Source: Candidatus Eisenbacteria bacterium
GTDB taxonomy: Bacteria > Eisenbacteria > RBG-16-71-46 > CAIMUX01 > JAHJDP01
Assembly: GCA_018831195.1 (NCBI GenBank)
Contig: JAHJDP010000038.1
Coordinates: 1-44,545, forward strand
Reading direction: 5' to 3'
DNA: 44,545 nucleotides
The first letter of the stretch is position 1; each line of letters begins with the position of its first letter. The translations under genes and the position numbers were made by a program. Positions 34,827-43,877 of this stretch are shown here, one piece after another. The notes under the pieces are model-generated. The model worked only from the letters and a program-made list of their open reading frames with translations. It had not been told where the DNA came from and ran no database searches.

Positions 34827-35597
34827 ATGATTGAGATCCAGAATCTGCACGCCTCCATCGGCGGCAAAGAAATATTAAAGGGAATCGACCTCGTGATCGG
34901 TTCCGGTGAGGTTCACTCGATCATGGGGCCGAACGGCTCCGGCAAGAGCACCCTCGCCCAAGTGATCGCTGGACGGGAGACCTATAACGTGACCGCCGGC
35001 AGGGTGATTCTCGACGGTAAAAATATACTGGAAATGAGCGCCGACGAGCGGGCCCGGGAGGGCGTCTTCATGGCCTTCCAGTACCCTGTTGAAATCCCCG
35101 GCGTCAGTACGCTCGAGTTTCTCAAGGCGGCCTACAACGCTAAACGCGAGCAGCACGGCCAGGAAGAGGCCGACGCCTTCGATTTTCTCTCCCTCGTTCG
35201 CGAAAAGCTCGCCGTCGTGAATATGGATGAGTCGCTTCTCCGGCGATCGGTTAATGCCGGTTTCTCCGGCGGCGAGAAGAAGAAACATGAGATCTTCCAG
35301 ATGGCGGTCCTCGAACCGCGGTTCGCGATCCTTGACGAAACCGATTCAGGTCTCGACATCGACGCCCTGCGGATCGTCTCAGAGGGGATTAACCTTCTGC
35401 GCTCGCCCGAACGATCCATCCTCCTCATTACTCATTATCAGAGGCTGCTCGATTATGTAAAACCGGACAGGGTTCATGTGCTCATGGACGGGCGCATTAT
35501 ACAAACAGGCGGACCCGAGCTGGCGCTCGAGCTTGAGAAGTCTGGCTATGCCGGTATTGAAGAAGAAGCGGCGAGCCCGGCTTTGGGGAGTGCGTGA
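34827..35597 (+). CDS. sufC: Fe-S cluster assembly ATPase SufC
   Basis: 256 residues. ABC ATPase: Walker A GPNGSGKS near 34-41, the Q-loop AFQYPVEIPGVS typical of SufC, signature FSGGEKKKHEI, and Walker B RFAILDETDSGLDIDAL. Powers the SufBCD scaffold. A 52-base gap after sufB holds only the ribosome-binding region (AAAGGAAGG). The stop overlaps the sufD start. Confidence 0.96.
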   Translation: MIEIQNLHASIGGKEILKGIDLVIGSGEVHSIMGPNGSGKSTLAQVIAGRETYNVTAGRVILDGKNILEMSADERAREGVFMAFQYPVEIPGVSTLEFLKAAYNAKREQHGQEEADAFDFLSLVREKLAVVNMDESLLRRSVNAGFSGGEKKKHEIFQMAVLEPRFAILDETDSGLDIDALRIVSEGINLLRSPERSILLITHYQRLLDYVKPDRVHVLMDGRIIQTGGPELALELEKSGYAGIEEEAASPALGSA

Positions 35598-36991
35598 TGA
35601 CGGTCGAAACGAGAACAGCCGAGACTCCCATCGTGAGGACGCAAACCCAGAACGTCTGGCTCGATGCCGCGGATGAGCTCGCGGCCGGCCGCGGCGCCGC
35701 CGCGCCGGATTGGATCCGCCGGATCCGGGCCGAAGGGCGCTTGCGCCTGGCCGAAGTGGGCCTGCCGGGACCCCACGACGAGGATTGGCGTTTAACGAAT
35801 GGTAAACCGATCACGGAAGGCCGTTTCCGCATTCCGTCACCGAAGGCGGTGGCGTCGGGAGCCGACCTTGATCTCTCCCCCTTTAACTTTCCCGGTCTTG
35901 ATGCCCCTCTGCTCGTCTTTGTCGACGGGATTTTCTCACCAGGGCTGTCGCATATCGACCGCCTTCCGATCGGGGTAACCGTCTCCCCCTTGGCTACCGC
36001 CTGGCTCGCATCACCCCATCTTGTGAAGCCGCATCTGGGGCATCTCGCCCAGAGCGGCGGGGAGCCTTTCACGGCCCTCAACGCCGCCCTCTTTGAGAAC
36101 GGCGCCTTCATCCATGTCACCCCGCGCGTGGCGACAGGCGTTGTGCGTGTGCTTCACGTTGCCACTCAATTTTCAACGGAAGGATCTGAACGGCGGATGA
36201 CGCCTCCAATGGCGCCTTCAATGGTGCACCCGCGCAGCCTCATTGTCGTTGACGAGAGCAGCGAGATCACCGTCATCGAGGATCGTGTCTCCCTCGGCGC
36301 GCAACCCGCCTTGGTCAATGCCGTCACCGAGATTGTTGTCGGCGCGAACGCCCGCGTCCACTATTACAATTTGGCCCGTGAGAACAAGGCGTCACTCGCC
36401 GTGGCTTCGGTCTATGCGTCGCAGGCGCGCGACAGCCACTTCGCATCACACACCGCGCTGCTCGGCGGCCGCCTTATCCGCAGCAACATCTACCCTGTAC
36501 TGAACGGAGAAGGCTGTACCAGCCTGCTCAATGGCTTCTACATTCCGACCGGCTCGCAGCAGCATGATACGAACATGATTGTCCGCCACGCCGCCCCCCA
36601 CGGCCGGAGCCGCCAATTCTATCGCGGCATCCTTGCCGATCAAAGCCGTGCTGTGTTCAGCGGCCGCATCATTGTTGAAGAAGGGGCCCAGCAGACCGAT
36701 GCGAGACAAACCGACATGAATTTGCTTCTCTCCAACGAAGCCGTTGTCGACACAAAACCGCAGCTCGAGATTTACACCGACGATGTGAAATGCACCCACG
36801 GCGCGACCGTCGGCCAGCTCGACCCCGACGCCGTCTTTTATCTCAAGGCGCGCGGCATTCCCGAGGAACAGGCCCGCGGGCTATTAGTCTTTGCTTTCGT
36901 CAACGAGGTCCTTGACCGGATGGAGCTCGGCCCCGTTCGCGACGGCCTCGCCGCCCAGTTGCGCGAGCGGCTTGCGGGTACGGAACAATGA
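35597..36991 (+). CDS. sufD: Fe-S cluster assembly protein SufD
   Basis: 464 residues from ATG 35597 (TGATG overlap with sufC; GTG one codon earlier is possible). SufD features: GLPGPHDEDWRLTNGKPI, YYNLARENKASLA, FYRGILADQSRAVFSGRIIV, AQQTDARQTDMNLLLSNEAV, and the conserved KCTHGATVGQLD with the metal-site Cys/His. It pairs with SufB in the scaffold. The sequence ends at an ATGA overlap with sufS. Confidence 0.95.
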   Translation: MTVETRTAETPIVRTQTQNVWLDAADELAAGRGAAAPDWIRRIRAEGRLRLAEVGLPGPHDEDWRLTNGKPITEGRFRIPSPKAVASGADLDLSPFNFPGLDAPLLVFVDGIFSPGLSHIDRLPIGVTVSPLATAWLASPHLVKPHLGHLAQSGGEPFTALNAALFENGAFIHVTPRVATGVVRVLHVATQFSTEGSERRMTPPMAPSMVHPRSLIVVDESSEITVIEDRVSLGAQPALVNAVTEIVVGANARVHYYNLARENKASLAVASVYASQARDSHFASHTALLGGRLIRSNIYPVLNGEGCTSLLNGFYIPTGSQQHDTNMIVRHAAPHGRSRQFYRGILADQSRAVFSGRIIVEEGAQQTDARQTDMNLLLSNEAVVDTKPQLEIYTDDVKCTHGATVGQLDPDAVFYLKARGIPEEQARGLLVFAFVNEVLDRMELGPVRDGLAAQLRERLAGTEQ

Positions 36992-38247
36992 ATAAAACCA
37001 TAAACAAAATTCATAACGAAACCAGGCCTCCCCTCGACATGGCCCGGATCCGCGGGATGTTCCCCATCCTCTCACGAAGGATGGGCGGCCTGCCGCTTAT
37101 CTATCTCGACTCGGCGGCCACCACCCACAAGCCGCGCCAGGTGATCGATGCGGTCAGCCGCTTCTATGAAGAATCGAACGCCAATGTGCACCGCGGCGTC
37201 CACCGGCTCAGCGCTGAAGCGACCGAGGCTTTTGAGACAGCGCGGGAGAAGATCCGCCGCCACCTGGGCGCCCGCGAGGCCGCTGAGGTCATCTGGGTTC
37301 GCGGCGCGACCGAAGCCATCAATCTTGTGGCGCAATCCTGGGGCCGCCCGCGACTCGGACCCGGCGACGAGATCCTCGTCACGGAGATGGAGCATCATTC
37401 CAATATCGTGCCGTGGCAGATGCTCGGCGAACAGACCGGCGCCGCGCTCAAAGTGGCGCCCATCGCTGATGACGGATCACTGCCGCTCGACGCCTTCAGC
37501 CGGATGCTCTCGCAGCGAACCCGGATGGTCGCCGTTGCGCACGCATCGAATGCCCTTGGAACAATCAACCCCATCAGGCGGATGGTTGACCTCGCGCACG
37601 CCGTGGGCGCCGTCGTCCTCGTCGACGGCGCGCAGGCGGCGGCCCACCTGCCCATTGATGTGACCGCCCTCGATTGCGATTTCTATGCGATCTCCGCTCA
37701 CAAGATGTTCGGCCCCACCGGCATCGGAGCGCTCTACGGCAAGCGCAAGCATCTCGAGTCGATGCCGCCGTGGATGGGCGGCGGCGACATGATCAGCAAT
37801 GTCTCGTTTCAAGGAACGACCTATAATGAGATCCCCTTCAAGTTTGAGGCGGGAACCCCCCATATCGCCGGGGCGATCGGGATGGGCGCCGCCGTCGATT
37901 TCATAGAGGAAGTGGGTCTGGATATCATCGCCGCCCATGAACGCGATCTGCTTGAAACCGGCACGCGGGCTCTCGAAAATCTCGATGGTTTAACAATTCT
38001 TGGGCGGGCGCCCGAGAAGACGGCCATTCTTTCCTTTGTCATGGATGGAATCCATCCCCACGATGTCGGCACCATCCTCGACGGGCGCGGCATCGCCGTC
38101 CGCACGGGCCACCACTGCGCCCAGCCGGTCTTGCAGCATTTCAATGTTCCGGCCACCACCCGCGCTTCGCTTTCAATTTATAATCTTCAGTCGGATCTGG
38201 AAGCCCTCGTCGAGGGGCTCCGCGAAGTCCGGGCGCTGTTCAGTTGA
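36988..38247 (+). CDS. sufS: Cysteine desulfurase SufS
   Basis: 419 residues, PLP enzyme of the class-V, type II desulfurase group. YLDSAATTHKPRQVIDAV, EMEHHSNIVPWQML, VDGAQAAAHLPIDV, the PLP lysine in ISAHKMFGPTGIGALYGK, and the active-site Cys in VRTGHHCAQPVLQHF are present. It takes sulfur from cysteine as persulfide and hands it to SufU. A 16-base gap to sufU. Confidence 0.96.
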   Translation: MNKTINKIHNETRPPLDMARIRGMFPILSRRMGGLPLIYLDSAATTHKPRQVIDAVSRFYEESNANVHRGVHRLSAEATEAFETAREKIRRHLGAREAAEVIWVRGATEAINLVAQSWGRPRLGPGDEILVTEMEHHSNIVPWQMLGEQTGAALKVAPIADDGSLPLDAFSRMLSQRTRMVAVAHASNALGTINPIRRMVDLAHAVGAVVLVDGAQAAAHLPIDVTALDCDFYAISAHKMFGPTGIGALYGKRKHLESMPPWMGGGDMISNVSFQGTTYNEIPFKFEAGTPHIAGAIGMGAAVDFIEEVGLDIIAAHERDLLETGTRALENLDGLTILGRAPEKTAILSFVMDGIHPHDVGTILDGRGIAVRTGHHCAQPVLQHFNVPATTRASLSIYNLQSDLEALVEGLREVRALFS

Positions 38248-38263
38248 TCTTTCGGAGGAAGCC

Positions 38264-38746
38264 ATGGATACGGAACTGAGAGAACTCTACCAACAGGTCA
38301 TTCTCGACCATCACAAGCATCCGCGGAATCACGGCGGCCTCAAGCGCTGCCACCGCCGGGCCGACGGTTACAATCCTCTGTGCGGCGACCGCATCCATGT
38401 GGAGCTTGCGCTCGATGGAGACGGCGTGGGAGACCGCGTCGAAGATGTCGGTTTCGCGGGCGAGGGCTGCGCGATCTGCACCGCCTCGGCCTCGATGATG
38501 ACCGAGTGTCTCAAGGGGAAGACCACCGAGGAAGCGGTTCGTCTTTGCAAGAGGTTTCACGATCTCGTGATGGGCGGCGCACCTGCCGGAAAGGCGGAGA
38601 ATATGGGAAAGCTCGAAGTATTTTCGGGCGTTCGCGAATTTCCGATGCGCGTCAAATGTGCAACCTTGCCATGGCATACACTTCAAGCGGCCCTCCGGGA
38701 TGATAACGAAAGCGAGAACGAAGCCCATGCCGTCAGTACCAAATAG
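38264..38746 (+). CDS. sufU: Sulfur-transfer protein SufU
   Basis: 160 residues from ATG 38264, with GGAGGA six bases upstream; the longer frame from 38000 overlaps sufS. The zinc/cysteine ligands are in YNPLCGDRI, GCAICTASASMMTE and MRVKCATLPWHTL, and the SufU-specific insertion between the second and third sites is present, separating it from IscU. SufU accepts persulfide sulfur from SufS, replacing SufE. Confidence 0.94.
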   Translation: MDTELRELYQQVILDHHKHPRNHGGLKRCHRRADGYNPLCGDRIHVELALDGDGVGDRVEDVGFAGEGCAICTASASMMTECLKGKTTEEAVRLCKRFHDLVMGGAPAGKAENMGKLEVFSGVREFPMRVKCATLPWHTLQAALRDDNESENEAHAVSTK

Positions 38747-39116
38747 CGGCCCGCAAGGTCGTAATTCCGGCCCAATCGACGGCCGCAGATTCAGCACCCG
38801 TTTCGAAGGCCGCACCGAGCTTAAAGTTCCGATTGTGAAAGCCCTCAAAACGGTATTCGACCCCGAAATCCCCGTTGATATCTATGAGCTCGGCCTCATC
38901 TACAGCGTCCATGTCGACGAGAACGGCCGGACCCGGATTGAGATGACCCTCACTTCCCCCATGTGCCCTGAAGCTGAGAGACTCCCGCTCGAAGTCGAAC
39001 TCAAAGTCTCGGCGGTCGAAGGCGTGTCAGGCGTCATTGTCGATCTTGTCTGGGATCCACCCTGGTCCCGGGAATTCATGTCCGAAGCGGCGCGGGTCGA
39101 GCTGGGGTTCTTCTAA
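38727..39116 (+). CDS. sufT: SufT-like MIP18/DUF59 protein
   Basis: 129 residues from ATG 38727, overlapping the end of sufU by 20 bases. After a polar N-terminus of about 30 residues comes the MIP18 domain: VFDPEIPVDIYELGLIYSV, MTLTSPMCPEAERLP with the conserved Cys, and VIVDLVWDPPWSREFMSEAA. SufT proteins help in cluster maturation or transfer to targets. Its position as last gene of the suf operon is typical of SufU-type systems. Confidence 0.92.
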   Translation: MPSVPNSGPQGRNSGPIDGRRFSTRFEGRTELKVPIVKALKTVFDPEIPVDIYELGLIYSVHVDENGRTRIEMTLTSPMCPEAERLPLEVELKVSAVEGVSGVIVDLVWDPPWSREFMSEAARVELGFF

Positions 39117-39147
39117 GCCGATTGTCTCATTTTGATCGTACCGGATT

Positions 39148-41526
39148 TCAAGCGGTTTGTTTCGTTCGCCGGGGAATAAAAAAGAAGAAAAGAAGGATCA
39201 GCACGGCCAGGCTGACGGCGTTGGAGATCTTTCGGATGAGGGAGAGACTGGGAACGAGTTCGATCCGGTGTTCTCCTTCCGAGATCGGAATGACCATCGC
39301 CCCGAAGGCATCCGGGCGGGCGGGCACCCTGAGACCGTCCACACGGCATAGCAGATGGGGGTAGTAGGCATAAGCCAGCCGGAGAAAACCTTTATCCGGC
39401 GTGCGAATGACAAGATTTACCTTTTGACCGGTCCAATCGTGATGGAGACATTCCAATGGGTGAACAGATTCAGACCCGGCTGGATCGCCGCCTGAATCAT
39501 ATAGAGCGGCATCGCGCGGATTCCCTGATTCCCCATACGGATGATAAAAGCTTGCGGCCGATGCGTTGGGGAGATCGATCCGCATGGCATCGATCAACCC
39601 GAGAACGAATTCATTCCTCTCATACCGGCGCGGATCGAGTCCCGGGCGGAGGGTGAGTCCGGGAACTCCCTTCCAGAGCCTGGAAACCGAGTCGGGTATC
39701 GCGGCGAAATGCTTTGCAAAGAGAGCCGGATAAGTATACCTGAGCCGCAGACCGGGCATTTCCCCAATCCGCTCTGTGTAGAGATTCTCCCCCGCGGGAA
39801 CCTTTGTATAACCCTTGCGATCCCCGGCGAGGATGAGACCGACATTCAAAAGCGCCAATCCCTCCGCCGACGGGCGATCGACCGCGCCGGTTCCATTGAT
39901 CGAGAGGGCCGTCTTCATCAGTATCGCATTAGTATAGCGGAATGAAATTGTGCTTCCTTGAATGAAGGGGCCGACAACGGTGGGGATCGACGAGAGCGGG
40001 TAATAGCGCCAGGCCGAGAAGCTCATCTGCTCATTGATCAAAGGCCCTTCCGCCACGCGGCCTCCGGCCGGTGGAAGCGTATCACTGAGAACCGCCATCG
40101 TCTCATAGTCACGGCTTCTGAGATTCGCATCGGTTGTGTAGGTATTCATCAGGGCGAAGGCCCCTTGATCGATCAGGATGAGGAGCAATATGAAGAGACC
40201 GGCCCGGCCCGCGGCGGGCCCCGTGAGGAGAAGGATGCGGTGGATCGCGATACACGCGGGAATGATGAGACCGATGGCGAAGAAGCTCAGCGCCCGGTTT
40301 TCCCCTCCCCAAAACCAGTAATTGAGACAGGCGCCGCCGAGGAAAACAACCGCCAGCAGCCGGTCGGTTTTCCTACCCAGGAAAACGCCCAGCAGGGCGA
40401 GCGCCGGGAGGATCATCCCCTGGTACATTTGTCCAAGGGGGCTCCATCTCACAAAGTTCAACCAATCCCGTATCGGCGGCCCGACCGGCGTGGTCACAAG
40501 ACGCGGCATATTCACCCAATCCCCCTCGATCAGGATCGGCAGCATCAAGGAGAGGCTCAAACAGAGGCCTAAAAAATGCGCCCCGGCGAGACGCCTCACG
40601 GAAGCGGCATGGAGGTTACCGCTCGATGCGAAATGATAAAGAAGAACCGAGAGGTAGAGAACCCAGATTGGAAGGAACGGCGCCAGCATTCCATAGTGCG
40701 CGTGGGGGAGGCATCCGAGGGCGCAGGCTAGCGCGGCGAGGTCTCTTCTATTCGGTCGTTCCATGAGCCTATAGGCGAAGAAAAACGCATAGGGAACGAT
40801 GGCGAGAAAGAGAGCTCCCGTGATCCTTCCGTCCAGCATCACAATTTTGATGTTTTGGCGGAGGATGCAGGTGGCGAAGAGCGCGAGAACGGCGGGCAGT
40901 GATTTCCCCGTCCACGCCCTCAAGAAAAGAAAAATGCCGATCCCTCCGGCAAAATGGCAGATGAAGGCGAGCATTTTCCCGGAAAACATGAGATTGCCGA
41001 AGGCCCATGTCAGGGCGGCGAGGAGGACATTCGCCGCCTGTGAGTAGAATAATCCGAACGGGTATCCCATATACCATTGGAAGGCCCAGATCGGAAGCCG
41101 TCCCTGCTGAATTTCTTGAAGGAAATACTGCGCCCGATAGAGATGCGTTCCCGTATCCCCCAGGGTCATATCGCCGGGTGCGAGATAGATGGCCCCGGTG
41201 ACCGCCGCCAGCGCACTCACAAAAAGAATCGGCCGGGACCCTGGACGATCCGCCTCAAAAAGAAACCCGCTTAAGGAACGCCTTCGCCACTCAAAGACGG
41301 CGAGAATCACTAAGACGGCAAAACCCGCCGTAACGGGTCCGATGAGGGATGGGGCGAGAATCCGCGCCATCGCCGTCCAATCGAGCATGCGGGCGCCGGA
41401 TGCGGCGAACCTGCGGGACAATTCCCCTTTGACGGAAGGGATGGCCGCCATATGGAGATAGAGAAAATCCATCGCCAATAGTAAACAACCGGCGATAGCG
41501 ATTTTGTGTCCGATTCTTCGGATCAT
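39148..41526 (-). CDS. Polytopic membrane protein, GT-C / PTPS-related type
   Basis: 792 residues with about a dozen membrane helices in the first two thirds, then a soluble C-terminal part and a last helix (SNAVSLAVLILLFFFFIPRR). The first large loop has GDTGTHLYRAQYFLQEIQQG, then LPIWAFQWYMGYPFGLFYSQ, the acidic-residue-plus-'G-x-P-x-W...G-Y-P' pattern of membrane glycosyltransferases (GT-C fold) and of the 'PTPS-related' and YfhO-like families. It probably adds or moves a sugar on a lipid carrier; donor and acceptor are unknown. It is the last gene of a three-gene minus-strand operon, 23 bases after the DUF4412-like gene, with AGGAT before the ATG. Confidence 0.75.
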   Translation of the reverse strand: MIRRIGHKIAIAGCLLLAMDFLYLHMAAIPSVKGELSRRFAASGARMLDWTAMARILAPSLIGPVTAGFAVLVILAVFEWRRRSLSGFLFEADRPGSRPILFVSALAAVTGAIYLAPGDMTLGDTGTHLYRAQYFLQEIQQGRLPIWAFQWYMGYPFGLFYSQAANVLLAALTWAFGNLMFSGKMLAFICHFAGGIGIFLFLRAWTGKSLPAVLALFATCILRQNIKIVMLDGRITGALFLAIVPYAFFFAYRLMERPNRRDLAALACALGCLPHAHYGMLAPFLPIWVLYLSVLLYHFASSGNLHAASVRRLAGAHFLGLCLSLSLMLPILIEGDWVNMPRLVTTPVGPPIRDWLNFVRWSPLGQMYQGMILPALALLGVFLGRKTDRLLAVVFLGGACLNYWFWGGENRALSFFAIGLIIPACIAIHRILLLTGPAAGRAGLFILLLILIDQGAFALMNTYTTDANLRSRDYETMAVLSDTLPPAGGRVAEGPLINEQMSFSAWRYYPLSSIPTVVGPFIQGSTISFRYTNAILMKTALSINGTGAVDRPSAEGLALLNVGLILAGDRKGYTKVPAGENLYTERIGEMPGLRLRYTYPALFAKHFAAIPDSVSRLWKGVPGLTLRPGLDPRRYERNEFVLGLIDAMRIDLPNASAASFYHPYGESGNPRDAALYDSGGDPAGSESVHPLECLHHDWTGQKVNLVIRTPDKGFLRLAYAYYPHLLCRVDGLRVPARPDAFGAMVIPISEGEHRIELVPSLSLIRKISNAVSLAVLILLFFFFIPRRTKQTA

Positions 41527-41549
41527 TACGATGCCATCCTAGACGTGGC

Positions 41550-42851
41550 CTATCGAATGATCCAACGCGGTTCGGTCGTCTCCGCGCGCTTGTCCACGAT
41601 GTACTGGACTCTGACCCGGCCGGTCTGGATCATGAAACTCAATTCTGTAACATTATCCGCTTTGGTATATTCAAAACTCTTCACTTGGCCGTCGGCGAGT
41701 TCAAGCTCGAATGAGTCGGTCTTACTCTTATCCCACGGACCTGTGCTGACGCTGAACTCCCCGAGAGCCGCGGGAACCGTGGAGCCTTCCTCGAGATCTC
41801 CCGTGAAACGGATTGATAGCCTTTCATATGGATCGTTAAGAGTCCAGCCCTTGGCGCCCGTCGAAAAGTACTCCTCGCGTGTCGCCAGAACGACAGGCTG
41901 CTGTCCAACAAATGTCATCTCCAAAGATGCCTCGCCGCCTTCCCCGGTCCCGGCAACAATCAGGTCGGGGCGCATCTCCCCGGCAAGCGTGAAACTGACC
42001 GGCGCGCTATAGGTGCATGCGGTGGACTCTTTCAAAGCTTTGCCACCCTTGTAGGGTATGACGAATAGATTGAACGGTTTGTCAAAGGCCTCTTCGCTCT
42101 TGACCCTAACCTCAACGCCTTCGCGAATGAGTACCTGCATCTCATGGCCGGGTCCCATCAGGCTGGAGAGCTTCACCTTGACCCGTCTTGTTTTTTGCCA
42201 TGCTTCAGTCTTCGCCGTTAGATCAGGATCCGCCTCCCCCCGCATGGCGACCGCTTCCCAAGTGGACTTCTCGAAATCCGCGGGAACCTGGAACATGGAT
42301 TCGCCTATCGGTTCTTCTTTGATCCCGCTGAGTTCGGTGTATGTATCCTCCTGCATGAGCATTTTGATTTTAAGAGGGAATCCAAGTTTATCGCAAACCC
42401 ACCGATTCATAATCTGCGACTCGCTGTATTCGCTTTTGGAGAGAATGAGCTGCTTGGTGCATTTGTATCCCGCAATTGTCTCGCTTCCCATTTCCTCGAG
42501 TGAATAATTCGCAATCATGAATTCGGCGGCTTGGAATGGATCATTCATTAGGCTCATCTGATCGCTGCTGGGCATTTCTATATACGCTTTGTACATTGGA
42601 ATTAATACTTTTGTCATCTTGGCGGTCTGATCCACAATCACAACAACATCCGGCCCGATTGGTGTCTGCAGATCCATGCGGTACCGCGCATCGTCGACAT
42701 ACACTCGGCCCGTCGTTATCATGAGATCCATGCTCTGGATTAAATCGGCTGAAAATTGGGCGGCATGGAGCTTTCCGGCACAAACTCCGGCCAGAAGCGG
42801 GAATGAGACAACAAGTCCGCCCACCAGATGAAACCACCTTCTTGTTTTCAT
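41550..42851 (-). CDS. Exported DUF4412-like protein
   Basis: 433 residues with a signal peptide (LVGGLVVSFPLLAGVCAGKLHAA). The N-terminal half follows the DUF4412/LolA-like pattern of curved beta-sheet lipid-binding proteins: QFSADLIQSM, TTGRVYVDDARYRMDLQTP, VVIVDQTAKMTKVLIP, AGYKCTKQLI, VCDKLGFPLKIKM and FQVPADFEK. The C-terminal 200 residues are a second, unrecognised beta-rich part. It probably acts in the periplasm or at the outer membrane. It starts directly after the upstream gene's stop, with TAGGAG overlapping that stop. Confidence 0.75.
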   Translation of the reverse strand: MKTRRWFHLVGGLVVSFPLLAGVCAGKLHAAQFSADLIQSMDLMITTGRVYVDDARYRMDLQTPIGPDVVVIVDQTAKMTKVLIPMYKAYIEMPSSDQMSLMNDPFQAAEFMIANYSLEEMGSETIAGYKCTKQLILSKSEYSESQIMNRWVCDKLGFPLKIKMLMQEDTYTELSGIKEEPIGESMFQVPADFEKSTWEAVAMRGEADPDLTAKTEAWQKTRRVKVKLSSLMGPGHEMQVLIREGVEVRVKSEEAFDKPFNLFVIPYKGGKALKESTACTYSAPVSFTLAGEMRPDLIVAGTGEGGEASLEMTFVGQQPVVLATREEYFSTGAKGWTLNDPYERLSIRFTGDLEEGSTVPAALGEFSVSTGPWDKSKTDSFELELADGQVKSFEYTKADNVTELSFMIQTGRVRVQYIVDKRAETTEPRWIIR

Positions 42852-42861
42852 CGGTTTTCTC

Positions 42862-43473
42862 CTAGTTCCCCGAGACCAGTTTGCCGATCAAATCAAAGTC
42901 GATCGCCTCCGCGTAGGCCAGCAATTCGCTCTCATCGACATTCGAGCCTTTCACCGTAATCATAACAACATTGTGTGCGACCAGGATGATTTCACCCGAG
43001 CGGTCTTCCGGATTGTACTCCCAGGCCGCCTTTTGCCCCTTGATTTGCTTTAGTTTCTTTCCACTGCTGGACATGACCATCGGATTGTTGAACATCATCA
43101 TTATCCCTTGAAGCATCGGGGACTCACTAATGAGTTGGATATTTACTTCCGCGTCATCTTTTGTATAGGTACGCTCCGCAGAGATCCCGCCGCCGAACAT
43201 CGCTCCTGACATCGACGACGTCTCAGCCTCTTCAGCCTGCCATCCCGGCAATGCCGCCGGAAGAGCCTCGGCGGCCCGGGCGGCCTGCAACTCACGAATT
43301 TGCATCGCGGCGAAATCCAGGCCCGAAACGGCCCCGCTGTAGTCACCCTGCTTGTACAATTCCATTGCTTCATTAATCTGGTCGAGTATCTCGTCGGCCG
43401 TCGCCGTACCAAGCGCGAAGAACAATCCGCACGCAAGGATCCCGATCAACATCAGCCCTGTAAATCTCTTCAT
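42862..43473 (-). CDS. Conserved exported protein of unknown function
   Basis: 203 residues from ATG 43473, which has AAGGAGG seven bases upstream and gives a clean signal peptide (GLMLIGILACGLFFALGTATA). The longer frame to 43668 is not supported. The mature part begins with a helical segment (ILDQINEAMELYKQGDYSGA), then ALPGWQAEEAE, a Gly/Met-rich stretch MSGAMFGGGISAERTYTK, and SPMLQGIMMMFNNPMVM. It resembles a small family of uncharacterised exported proteins that I recall only as hypothetical. First gene of an operon with the DUF4412-like and GT-C-like genes. A strong hairpin (43492-43511) lies just before its ribosome-binding site. Confidence 0.75.
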   Translation of the reverse strand: MKRFTGLMLIGILACGLFFALGTATADEILDQINEAMELYKQGDYSGAVSGLDFAAMQIRELQAARAAEALPAALPGWQAEEAETSSMSGAMFGGGISAERTYTKDDAEVNIQLISESPMLQGIMMMFNNPMVMSSSGKKLKQIKGQKAAWEYNPEDRSGEIILVAHNVVMITVKGSNVDESELLAYAEAIDFDLIGKLVSGN

Positions 43474-43877
43474 CTGTAGCCTCCTTATGTTGGCCGGCTG
43501 ACCTGCCGGCCTCATTGCCTGCCATCCACGCCAGATACTGAATAGGATCGTCGGGCTGCACAACCCCCAAGTGCCGGGCCCACCACCGACCAGCAACCGA
43601 TCCAACCACACTGAAAATCCTCTAATGCATCTCAGACAAAATACTAATGGCCTTTGTTGAAAAAGCACAGAAAATTATCTTCTTGGATCTTGTGCGCACG
43701 CCCCGGGAATTCTAGACTCCGCTGGATTGTGCCCGACTCAGCTGTTTACCAAGCGCCAGGCATCCGCCTCGCACTCAATTCACCGAAACAGCCGTCGATT
43801 TAAATGCGTTCACCGACCTTCGAGGCCGGCAGCCCGGTATGTGCTTTGTCTGATGAGGTTCCAAAGGAGGATTTGAA
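43474..43877. other. Divergent intergenic region
   Basis: 404 bases between the minus-strand exported-protein operon and the plus-strand lipoprotein. It contains the perfect hairpin GGCCGGC-tgacct-GCCGGCC at 43492-43511, next to the minus-strand Shine-Dalgarno, and AAAGGAGG at 43863-43870 for the lipoprotein. I see no convincing promoter hexamers, gene or repeat in the rest. Confidence 0.4.
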
